Assembly: GCA_019914995.1 (NCBI GenBank)
Contig: CM034126.1
Location: forward strand, 11,599,001 to 11,663,000
Reading direction: 5' to 3'
Source: Acanthochlamys bracteata
Lineage: Eukaryota > Streptophyta > Magnoliopsida > Pandanales > Velloziaceae
DNA length: 64,000 nt
Made by a program: the position numbers and the translations under genes. Shown here piece by piece: positions 41,072-52,988 of the stretch. Under the pieces are notes generated by a model. That model had not been told where the DNA came from and did not search any database. It was given only the letters and a program-made list of their open reading frames with translations. The stretch's first letter is position 1, and every line of letters begins with the position of its first letter.

Positions 41072-44000
41072 ATGGCGGAGACTTCGAAGAAGCTCCCGGT
41101 TCCCGGGAAACGAAACATCCTTATAACAAGCGCTCTTCCTTACGTCAACAACGTTCCTCATCTCGGCAACATCATCGGCTGTATGTAGTCGATCTCTCTC
41201 TCTCCCCGCCTCTCTTTTTCTCTGTGATTTTGATTGTGATCTGAAACGTTTTGCTACTTTGGATTTGAATGGTTTTGGTTTTAGGTGTGTTGAGTGCGGA
41301 TGTTTTCGCAAGGTACTGCAGGCGTCGTGGGTACAATGCAATCTATATATGTGGGACTGATGAGTATGGGACTGCAACAGAAACCAAGGCCATCGAGGAG
41401 AAATGTTCTCCAAAGGAAATATGCGACAAGTCAGTCAATTTTCATTCATAGTTAATAGTTATTGATCCATCGCCTTTGTTTCTTATTCGGATGATCTTTT
41501 TCTCTGTTCTCTAATTTCTGCTGTTATTTTTCGATTTTATGATTATGCAAAAATGTCCATGTCCAAATCAGTTTCTTTAGAAAAAACGTTATTATATTTG
41601 CTTTACTATTATAAGCTGGTAGCTTCATAATATACTTGTTGCTTGTTACATAGATGTTCTTTCCTATTGTAATGTATTTTTGTGTTATTTACCTGTTTTA
41701 GGCTGCTGGAATTTGAAAATGGATGTGCATGTTTGGGTTGCTATTTTTTTTGTTACTAAGACAATTACTGGCTATTATGCCGAGTTTAATATTGTTAACG
41801 TCCTAATTAGTTTGATATTTTGTCAAACATAACTGTAACTCAATTAAGGTAAAGCATTTAGTGAAATCTTTAGGAAGTGACCAGTAACCTTTTTTTTTTA
41901 CCTGATTATGGTAGTTCTGCTTATTCATAAAAATTAGTTTGCTCTAGAACAAGCACTCATCATTATCTGGCTGAGGTTTTCCTGGAGTTACTACTGTTCT
42001 TATAAGTATTTGATCCAACCGCAAACTTAGATTATACCTTTATGGATCTCGAGTCACAATATTGATTTACTAGTATTCATGACATTGTATCTGCGTTGTA
42101 ACTTCGTATACGCATCGGAAAGCCACGCAACTGTCTATCACTAGTGCACTGACCCATTGGATTACTTATCTTGAATATCTTCTATGTTATCTAGATATCA
42201 TGCCATTCACAAGGAGGTTTATAAGTGGTTTGACATAAACTTTGATGAATTTGGGCGCACATCAACTCCGCAGCAGACGGAAGTTTGCCAGGCAATTTTT
42301 CACAAACTGATGGAAAATAAGTGGCTTTCTGAGAACAGTATGCAACAGGTTGGGGTTTAGTAGAATTATTTCCTTTCTCTTTCAACTTTTTCTTACATCA
42401 GTATGTGTATTGACTAACTTGATGTCTTTTGTTCTTCGATTCAAATACATGATGCAGCTATACTGTGATTCATGTCAAAGGTTCTTAGCGGATAGGCTAG
42501 TTGAGGGCACATGCCCCATCTGTAGCTATGAGTCTGCAAGAGGCGATCAGTGTGAGAATTGTGGGAAGCTGTTGAATCCGACTGAATTAAAAGACCCTAA
42601 ATGCAAGGTTATAGCTTTGTGGAGTCTTGTAATTAAACTTCACTTACTCCAATTACACATAACTCGTCTTTTCCTTTTTTTTTTTTTTTTGAGTGCAGGT
42701 TTGTAAGGCCACTCCTCGAATTCGTGATACAGACCACTTGTTCCTGGAACTCCCGCTGTTAAAAGACAAACTAGAGGAGTATATAAGGAAAACTTCAAAG
42801 GTTGGATGTTGGAGTCAAAATGCTATTCAGGCAACAGACGCATGGCTGAAGGAAGGATTGAAGCCACGATGCATTACACGGGATCTTAAGTGGGGAGTTT
42901 CCGTGCCCCACGAGAAGTATAAAGATAAGGTTTGCATTTACGTACTTACGAAATTGATAAGAGACTGCTACTACAAGTTCCTTCTGCATTCTTTCTTGCA
43001 CCGTCGATCCATTAATAGCTATTTGATGCATATTGATCAGGTATTCTATGTGTGGTTTGATGCACCAATTGGATATATATCAATTACTGCATGCTACACT
43101 GCTGATTGGGAAAAATGGTGGAAGGATCCTGATAATGTCGAGTTGTATCAGTTTATGGGCAAGGATAATGTGCCCTTTCACACGGTACTGATCGTTCTAG
43201 TTCTAATGCATGTTATGATTGATTTACTAACAACATGTAATGCTAGAAGCCCGTGAGTTGAATTTGTGGATATGCTGGTACCAGATATTTATAATACTGA
43301 ATAATGATACGAGGATGAGGAGTTTGTGATTCCTTTGTAGTAGTGGGTTGATATGTTGACTTATGAGGAGGGGTTGGTTGATTAGACCTTAGGATTAGAA
43401 AGAAATTAGTTAGGGCGGAGGATATTCTGTTGGACATATATGCTTTTAAGTAAGTGAACTGCCAGATGCACACAGATATGGGGTGCTGTATCTGAGTCGG
43501 GCTATGGGGATGTTTAGGAGTGCTTATTGAAAAAGAGCTTTTCTAGAACGAAAGATATTTTTAGAATTTTCGAAAAACAAGTTCTAATTATTTATGTCAA
43601 ATAATAATAAGAATAAGTAATAATAAGATTTAATGATGTAGAATTTTTCTGTACTTTCTAATTTTTTTTTAAAAAAATTCTGTAGAATGTTCTAAACGGT
43701 TTTTTTGGAAAAGTGAAATGAAAAGTTGGAATGAAAAGGAGAAAATAAGGAGGGGATAAGCAACACTAAACATCATCTATGTGTCTACGTTTAATTGGAG
43801 TAGTTTCCTGTAGATCTATGTTTTGCTTATTGGTTTTGTAGGACTTGATCTTTCGGTGATAATGACACTTATTTTTATCATTGTGACCAGGATTTGTGTT
43901 ATTTTAATGGGAAAACTGTTTCTTGTAGGTATATTATTTCTTGTACCTTTTTTCTGATCAGTTAACAGAAAGTTTTGTATCTTTTTGCTTCCAGCGTATA

Positions 44001-47000
44001 AACTTCGGTGGCATCTTAGGAAGTATGTATGAATAGTTTTACATGATGTCTTTCTGGATAGTCGTTGTTGAGTGTTTGTGCTTCTATTTGTTCCTTTCAA
44101 CTAATGTGATACCGAGACCTTTTTTCCTTGTACTTTCAGGTTATGTTTCCTAGTACGTTGCTTGGGACTGGTGAACAGTGGACACTGATGAAAACAATTA
44201 GTGTAACTGAATATTTGAATTATGAATCAGGTTTGTTTCTGTATTTTGCTCTACTTAATTTAATCTCAATGTTTCAAATTTAAATGCATCTGTACATCTA
44301 TGACAAACTGGCATGGCAATTGGAGCCCCAGAGCTTTCTGTTTCATGCATGATGTTATTAGAAAAGCCAGAATATTTTTAAAATGTTAGACAATTTTTGT
44401 TTTGAGGTCATTGCTTGGGAAGGTTTTCTTCATTACCACATGAGGGATTTAAACCCTTGGCTGCACTTATTTAATCTATTCGGTAAGTAATTACTTATTT
44501 TGTGTGCTCTTCAATTCTTTGTACCTTGAAAATTAGTCCAATCCTCATCCGGGTCTGTTGATATGCATGGAGACAACTATCCCTACTGAACTACATATGA
44601 ATAAATTGAGTGGAGCAATTCTTTTGATTTGGTAAAGCCTGGTAGTTTTGGAATTTGTAGTTTCTTTGCCCAGATTTGCTCGATTGGCAATCCGGTGGCA
44701 CTAAGTAATGAGAAAAACATCCTTGTAATGTTGGAATCTGCACCAAGACTTGGCTAGATTTGCCTTATTTGGCAAATCTGGTGGCCTAACTAATGAGAAT
44801 AACATCCTTGTATGAGTGGAGAATTAACTGGAGGCGAATCATTGACTAAAAGAATCTCCAAGGCTCACATTGTTATTCATCAAAGAAAAAGGTTATATTC
44901 TAATACATTGTATGTCACAGAATAACATTCCCTTGCATGAAAGACTAGTTTTGATGTAAATTGGTTGTTTGATATTCTGATTTCATGTCCAGCTGCTTTT
45001 GTGGTTTGTTTTAATTCTTTTCTTGTTGAATATGTGCAGGAAAGTTTTCAAAAAGTAAAGGGATTGGTGTTTTTGGCAATGATGCAAAGGATACCAAAAT
45101 ACCAAGTGAAGTCTGGCGGTACTACCTCCTCACAAATCGACCGGAAGTGAGTATGACTTTTATTTCGTAAGAAATAATAATGGATTATTTTAGCACCTTG
45201 GGGTTTCATGATGTCCGAGATGTTAACAACTCTTTTCATTAGTTACCACAGGATTTTAAACACACCTCTATTGGTTGTCAACAAAATTTGTTCCAACCAG
45301 CTAGTACACCTCTATTGGATATTACACCCCCTTTAAGGGTTGCACACAACACTTGCAATATGGACACCGGATGATTACATTATGACTTGGAAATATTATT
45401 TCTATAAAAACATTCAGTCTACTGCTAGTTAATCTTGTTACATACCACTCTAGATCATATACAGATATACTGAAACTAGTAGGGTGTGAGTGAGCAAAGT
45501 CAAAACGCAAGTACTACTTGGCTTTATCTTAATGTGGCTGTCAGAGTTCCGATTGCTCTTATATTGAAATAGGATTGGGCTTAACAAAGCCTGAATGAGC
45601 TTCATACTTCAACCAAAACAAGAACCAAGCTCAAGGCCAAAGTAGTAGATACTGTAAATTTTGTACTATGTCCTATTTTTTGTCCTTCAATTTCGAAAAG
45701 ACAAATTTTGTCCTTCACATTCAAATGTCATAATGTTCTTCATAAATTTCTTGCATTTTTTTTGTAGAAATGGATGATATTTTAGTAATTTACAATGATT
45801 TTGCATATTTGTAACAGTATGATAAAACATGTTACTGAATCTGAAAATGAAGGATGCAATATGCAGAACAGACTATAGTCAATCGAGGTTATAAAACAAG
45901 TAAAATAATAAGAATCAAACATGTTTGAATTCGTGTTTTAACATTTATATACATGGATCAATCTCTTAATGCTTTTGAAGTGATTTGGGATTATTAGCTT
46001 CTTGTTGTTATTGTTGTTGATGTTGTTCTGCTGTTATTGTTATTTGATATCTGGTCTTCATTCTCTGATTAGTAACATGAATCTACTTCTCTTGTCTATT
46101 TGTTGTTGCAGGCATCAGACACATTGTTCACATGGGGAGATTTGCAGGCTAAGCTGAATGGCGAACTGCTAAACAATCTAGGAAATTTTATTAATCGTGT
46201 ATTAAGCTTCATTGCTAAACCTCAAGGTTAGTTTGAACTGTCCTAAGTTCGAATCATGCCGTGAGTTCTTTTGAATTTCCCTGCTTCTCTCTTTGTACAG
46301 GTTCAGGGTATGACTCCATCATCCCTGATGCTAAGGGTGCAGAATCACATCCTCTTACAAAATCTCTTGCAGAGAAGGTTGTGGAGTATGTTGACCAGTA
46401 TGTTGATGCCATGGAGAAGGTGGTATTTGCTTTGGTTGTGTGCAGTCTTTCCAAACATTATTGAGCTAATTTTCCTTTTGTGTTTGTGTGGATGAATTCT
46501 CTGTTAATGAGTTGTACTTGTATTATTACAGGTTAAGCTCAAGCAGGGTTTGAAAATTGCTATGAGTATTTCTAGCGAGGGAAATGCCTACTTACAGGTA
46601 AGTGAATATGTTTTTCTAATAAATATTTCCCCACTTCATACGTATACGGTCCTACTGTTACTGACCGCTGCTTGTTGATTGTATTATATAGGACAGTCAG
46701 TTCTGGAGGCTTTACAGAGATGATCCTACCGCTTGCTCCATAGTAATAAAGACTTCTGCTGGACTTGTTTATCTTCTTGCATCTCTGCTTGAACCTTTCA
46801 TGCCATCTTTTTCTTCTGAAGTAAGTTATCACCTTTGCTGCTAATATGAGATACATTTGTTGACATCAAGCCTGAGGGCTCAAATGCACTTTCATGACTG
46901 TAGGTGCTGAGGCAGCTGGATGTAGCACAAGAATCATATCTTGTCTTCTGTGACGAGCATGGAGACACAACAGCAATCAGGACACCTTGGGAGTTTCTAC

Positions 47001-49639
47001 CCTCTGGTCATAAAATAGGGAAACCTGAACCACTTTTCAAGGAGCTGGTACTTGTCTATTTTTAACTATGAAAGCCCGATGCCACCAAACGCTATCACTT
47101 TTGAGCACGTTGATTCGCATATTCCTGCTTCTTGCATTAGCATAAAAGTCTCCTAATTTTATGCAGAAAGATGAAGATGTGGAGTATTTGAGGAGAAAAT
47201 TTTCTGGTAGTCAAGCTGATAGAGATGAGAAAGCAAAAGCTGATGCTGATAAAGTTGCTGAGCAGATAAAGTGTACAAAACTTTCAGGTATAACCTATGT
47301 TATGTTGGAATTGCATTGTTGTTAGGAATGCTGTAGGCAGCACCACATTTCAAATTGTTTCTGCAGTGTTATAATGATGCAACAGATGGTCATATGATGG
47401 TTGAAGCACCTTGTGAAAGTAGTATTCCACATCTAAAGAACTAGAATATCTACATTCCTCATTGTTGTGGATATTTTCTCAAGTAATCTTAAATCTTGAT
47501 TAGACGGTTGCAAGTTTAGTCTACTGGTAATTTAAATAGTTAACAGAATCAATTTCGTATTTGCATTTCAAACCTGCCTCCAATATGCTAAAAATACTCT
47601 ACAATCCAGTCGTTTGGGAAATGAAATAAGTATCACTTTTTGATGACTCTTGGCCATTTGTATAATTTCTCTAGTCCTTTGGATCATGATTGCTAGCAAG
47701 AGTGAGTACACTAGGGTTGCAATATATTTCAAACTTGCCTTCCATATGCTAAAACACTCTATAATCTAGTCTGTAGGGAAAATTAAATAAGTATCAATTC
47801 TGACAACTCTAGGCCATTTGTATAATCTCTAGACCTTGGATCATGATTACTGGCAGGAGGTGAGTACACAAGGTTTGCATTATTTGCATTGGCTATATAA
47901 TTTTATAATGTATTACTAAGATTGGGTAGTTAAGTTTTAACCCAATTTTGAAAATTAATAGATTCCATTGTCAATTTGTCATAAAACATACAGGAAAGGG
48001 CAAAGACTGTTGCATTTCATACTTTCCTAGAACCTTTTATAATGTTAAGGAATTGTATATATGTATTTAAAATTTTTTATCTACTAGAGAGATTAAACTA
48101 GTTAGAGCAGGTTGTGCTGTAGGTGATTTCCCTAATTGAATATATCAGTGCCCCAGGGACACATTTGTGTATTGGCCAGTCTAATCAAATGATAATTTAG
48201 TTGAACATGTTAAATCAGGGGAGTTGATTGACTTCAGATATAGAGAACATATAAAGGTTTTGCAAACGGATTATTGTTGACTATTTTTGGCACTTATTGA
48301 CTAACTTGAGTGGTCATTCCTTATCAGCAATATTTGGCACTCGAATCTAGCTTTGGGTTACTTGCTTGTGCTTGACACCTACGGTTTGAGCATAAACAAT
48401 ATAGTTGTTCATCTTTTCACAAGTCATTCTTCTACCCCTCTCCTAGATAGCATCTATCAACCGTTAACATCCTTTCGCTCTTCCAGTGTATTTTCATATT
48501 ATACTTTAATAGTAATGATGTCCTTTTTGCTGAAAGTACCCTATATTCTGTCAACTGGGATCTCCTCGCCATTCACCTTTGATTCAGGTTTTAAAAATCA
48601 AAGCTTTCTTACTGTCTGAAGATCCTAGACTTGTTTTAACTCATCTTACCTGTAACATGCTTACTACTTGCAGTGGGAAGTGCAAAGAAACAAGGCCAGA
48701 GTAAGTCTGCTGGTAGTGCAAAAGCTAAAGCAAGTGAAGCAGAGATATCCATATCCAGACTTGACATACGCGTTGGTCTTATAAAGAAGGCCCGAAAACA
48801 TCCAGATGCTGATTCACTTTATGTAGAAGAAATTGATGTTGGAGAGGATTCACCTAGGACAGTTGTCAGTGGCCTTGTAAAGTACATTCCTCTTGAAGAA
48901 ATGCAGGTGCTCTGATAGATTCTTCGACTTTTATAACTTGCAACTTGAGTTCATTCGCCTCTGTAGTTATGTGTTTTAATAATTGTTTTTCTTTTTAATT
49001 TGATAATTGCAGAATCGCAGGGTTTGTGTTCTTTGCAATTTGAAACCAGCCACCATGCGAGGCATAAAATCAAATGCTATGGTCTTGTGTGCAAACAATA
49101 ATGACGGAACAAAAGTAAGTCGGGATGAATTACAGCATCCCTGTTGTTATTTTTATTTACAATGTCATTTCCATAGTCTCTACATACTGTTTTAAGCATT
49201 ATCCTAGTAATTCCCTTCTTTGCTTTCCTATGCAAGTTCTTATATGAAAATGCATAACTTAGTGGATGATCGTCCGCCTTCTGTTCTTTAGCTTGCAGCT
49301 GATTGCTTACCCATTTTTGCACTTTAAAATGGTTCGTCTAGAAGATTGTGTGTCCGTTCCTGATGACACAACTAAGTATATTTTGGCTTTGTTGTTAAAT
49401 GGTTACAGGTGGAGCTAGTGGAACCTCCCGATTCAGCTGTTGTGGGGGAACGTGTGAGCTTTGCTGGTTTTCGGGGTGAGCCAGACAGTGTATTGAATCC
49501 CAAACACAAGGTCTGGGAGAAGGTGCAGCCAGGTCTGCATACAAATGACGGCCTTGTTGCTTGTTACATAGATACTCCGTTTATGACATCGGCTGGGGTA
49601 TGTAAAGTCTCATCTATAGCAGGTGGCTCAATAAGGTAG
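41072..49639 (+). CDS. Methionine--tRNA ligase, cytosolic, with C-terminal EMAP-II-like domain
   Basis: Charges tRNA-Met in the cytosol. Seventeen exons: 41072-41180, 41285-41429, 42195-42348, 42458-42607, 42699-42929, 43041-43184, 44140-44230, 45040-45146, 46112-46226, 46301-46419, 46532-46597, 46692-46820, 46904-47047, 47167-47287, 48674-48906, 49013-49114 and 49409-49639; 2391 nt, 796 aa, in frame throughout. The class I HIGH-type motif is HLGN at residues 30-33 (after PYVNNVP) and the KMSKS-type motif is KFSKS at 343-347. A zinc knuckle uses Cys139/142, 155/158 and 168/171. After the anticodon-binding domain, a Lys/Ala/Ser linker ([20 protein letters not shown]) leads at about residue 633 to a tRNA-binding EMAP-II/Trbp111-like domain ([20 protein letters not shown]), found in plant cytosolic MetRS. 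No transit peptide, so cytosolic. Length matches the plant family. Confidence 0.96.
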
Positions 49640-52331
49640 TCGCGAGATTCTATACAGATTGACGACGAACTGCTGGCAAATCTACATCTAAGGAGGTGCT
49701 CAGATCCGTGTCTTATGTTGATTGTGCATTTTTGTTTGTCTTTGAAACATAACGAGAAATCACACACAAATGAAATATTTTCTCTCAGATTTTGTAGTAC
49801 TCAATACCTTGATGGCAGGCTGCTTCCTACACGAGTACACGACTGCTGTGTAACACTTAAATTTCATTTCGTCGTTCAGAGATTGTGTAGTGATAAAAAT
49901 TTTTAAACTATATGCTTGTATTTATTATATACATGCTTAATGATTCTCTTTACAAGTAACAACATGCCTAAAAAAGGGTTATGAAGGTTGGTTTACGTCT
50001 CATCTTCATGGTCTCGAACTAGTAATTCAGGAGGTTTGTGTGTGGAGTTTGTTAAAACGTAGTTTATTTGTAGACCTGTAGCAGGGAGGATTAGATCCGA
50101 ACCGAAACCGGCGATCTTATTATTCGACCAAGACCTTAAATTTGAACCGATAGTATAGAGCCTCGTCTAAATGTTACAGGTCCAATTCGAAACCAAATTA
50201 AATAGATTGATAATAACCTAGCACTTTTTATGATATTTGTTTATTTAATGCAAGTTCAAGTCCAATTAAATTTGATCCCAAAAAATGGGTCGAGTATGGG
50301 TCTTAATTTCGTAGACCTGACCGGAAAAAAACCAATTGTACAAAGATTAGCTTTCGAGTTGAACCCACTCGTTGCCCTAATAAGGAGGAATGGTAACAAT
50401 AACCTGGCCCATACTCACAGGCTTGGCCCGAAAAGAATCTGTGGGCCAGTATTCGGGTAAAAATTTGTACAACTACCTTCTTCCTGTCGATGTATATCCA
50501 TGACCTATTACACGAGAAACTACGTGGGTCCCACACAGATTGTTATTAAAAGTCACAGAAGCAAAAAATAACAATTTGTGATTCCGGTGTTTACCCTTCT
50601 CTCTCTTGCACTCGTATCTCCCCGGATCACTCACTCTCTCAAATCAATCAACAGCGCCAATAAGAGTTCGGCGCGTGTATCGCCGGCGGTAATCACCGGT
50701 GTAATCTTCCGTTGGTGCCAGGTTTGCGGCTTCTATGTTTCATCGTTTCTTCTTATCCATTGTAGTTAGGGTTTTCGATCTATTCCCAACTGATTTCTCT
50801 CGATCTCTGTTCCTGTAACATCTATCTACGCTCCGATTGTGTGTATGTTTATGATTAGATCCTGGCTTTTCTGGTGATTGCTAGGAATTTGTTTCCAGCT
50901 TTTTGAAGTTTGTAAGTGTATCTTTTGACTTTAGTTAGGATTACCAAGGAGAGAGTGTTGTTTGTTTTGGGTATGTATGTGGTTGATTGATGTGTGATGG
51001 TCTTTCAGTGAAGTTTTTCGCATTTGGGAGCTTATCTAAGATGGTGTTGCTTTTGCATTGAGATCCTTTATTGTGACATATTGTAGTTCTATTAGTACTA
51101 GGGAATAGAGTGAAATTGTTTCGTTGGGCTAAATTGAGAGATGGTGAGTGTGAGGTGGGCTTAGCTGTTATATTATTCCTTATACTATGAAGCTGAATGA
51201 TTTTCAGCCTGAATAATGATTGATATGCTTTTTGAGAGAAATCTTTGCTAATTTGATATAGATTGGAAGGCAATATGTAATTTGGCTGGGAAGAAAGCTG
51301 TGAAACTATTTGTTATAAGTTCTGCGCTCTATCTTCAAAATTTCGGTTAAATCATTATGAAAGATACGTTGATGGTGGCATTAAGCAAACTGTTGTAACA
51401 TGGACTGTGACCGGTTATTATTGCCGCCTAATTGAAAGAAGTTTTTCAAACCAAAAAACCTGCTGTTTGATTTTGAACTTAAAATTTGCATTAAGGCTCT
51501 AAATTTGGGATTTAATCATGAGGTGGTGAAGAGTCCAGAGTACTGAATCTGATTTGGTAAGTGAATGCAATAAATAGAATGCTTGTAAACAAAGATAAGA
51601 AAGAATTAGCGTTTTGTATATTTTTCTTTAATTTCCATGTCATGATTCTTAAAACGAACGAGTTTTTTAATTTTTAGTAGATCTAATTTAAAGAGCTTTT
51701 GCACACTGTGTGCATCACTGTTCTTTGTTCTCGATCTTTTAAAGTTTAAGGATGGCCAAAAGGGTCAATGTTAAAAGGATGGAAGCTGTAGCAGGCGAAA
51801 TTGGTAAGATTTGGCTTGTTCCATCTTTCGAAGTTTCGCAACAAACTGGTATTCTTATCGCACTACCAATTGAGCATTGAGAAAGCTCTATTCAATTTAT
51901 TGGTATGAATTTCCTAAGTTCATGTTGGACTTGTCACTTGTTCACATCTTTCTATTAGGACTGGATGCTATGCAAGCTTGTCTTAGTGTTTTAATGAGTT
52001 GAAATAAAGCTATGGAGTGTATGGTTGGTGGTCAATATGAGTTTGCATTATTCTGTAGGTGTTATATATTATCTCCTTAAAGAGCTCTCCAGGAAGTTGT
52101 TTGTTATGTATCCAATATCAATCCTTAGATATCTCGTCTCTTCTTACAGACATCTTTTAGCCAATTTGATAATCATAGTTGTTTTGCTTTTAAAGTTGTT
52201 CTACTCTTACTGGTTGTCTTAAGCTTATTGGTATCTATGTTGAACTTGATCTTGCATATGTGGTTATTTACTACCAATAGTTAGCTTTTCATTTTAATCA
52301 TTAGAACTTATTTTTCCCCCCCTTGCGGCAG
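49640..52331. other. MetRS 3' UTR, repeat-like spacer and MOS1 promoter/leader
   Basis: The MetRS 3' UTR ends near 49960. 50088-50460 contains repeat-like sequence with many GATCCGAACCG- and GGGTCGAGT-type words, similar in style to the hAT-type family but without a clear pair of ends. From about 50560 the sequence is CT-rich leader-like and reaches a GGTGCCAG|GTTTGC donor at 50721, a plausible first, non-coding MOS1 exon. A second possible leader exon is about 51748-51804, ending GAAATTG|GTAAGA. Confidence 0.4.
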
Positions 52332-52345
52332 ACTTGTATGAGCGG

Positions 52346-52988
52346 ATGATTTGGAAATCTAGTTCATTCACTTACTACTTCAAGTACACTTATGGGCGAC
52401 AGAAGGTGGTTATTTCCTTTGTAGAACTCTGTACTTTTGGAAATTGTTTTGTTTTCCATTTTCTTCTAATGTGTCTATATTTCAATTGTGCTAGCTTAGA
52501 TGACCGGTCAAGCTCATAGTGATAGTTCTGTACTAAAATTGTGCATCTTAAGTACTCTAGTCAAACTTAATGTATCATAAGTTAGTTCTGAAAGTAAATG
52601 CCCTAATGGAGAATTTAGCATGTAGTGGTAATTTGGTGCTTGGCTAATATGCTTTATAGTATACAATAAAAGTGGCTAGCTGTTATTATTATTATTATTT
52701 TAAATTCCTTAATCTACATTCTTCAAGTGTCTCAAAGAGTTCCTTGATCTATATAAATATTGTATGCTTCTGATTGTTTAATCTGGAAATTGCTATCAGG
52801 TGGGCTCCGACAAGGAAGTCGGGCATGACAGTTTTAGGAAAAGTTCCCAAACCAATAAATTTGCCAAGTCAGAGGTACTGATGTTTAAACCTCACATTTT
52901 TAGGATTTTCAAATACCATGAAATCTAGTTTTTGGGAGTCCAGGCTTTGGTTGACTATTGTTGTACTTGTGACTTTTTGAAGGCTTGA
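52346..52988 (+). other. Upstream ORF overlapping the MOS1 start (46 codons after splicing)
   Basis: In the exon 52332-52405, ATG at 52346 opens a frame different from MOS1. It passes the MOS1 ATG at 52392, stays open through the whole of exon 52800-52874 and stops at TGA 52986-52988 in the next exon. A three-codon uORF (ATG at 52338) is also present. If the leader exon near 51748-51804 is used, this frame extends upstream to ATG at 51753. It is a potential translational brake on MOS1; no protein function is implied. Confidence 0.5.

Noticed and set aside
40820-41413. 197-codon minus-strand ORF over the MetRS first exons
   Set aside because: Antisense to the conserved MetRS exons 1 and 2; composition follows the sense coding strand.
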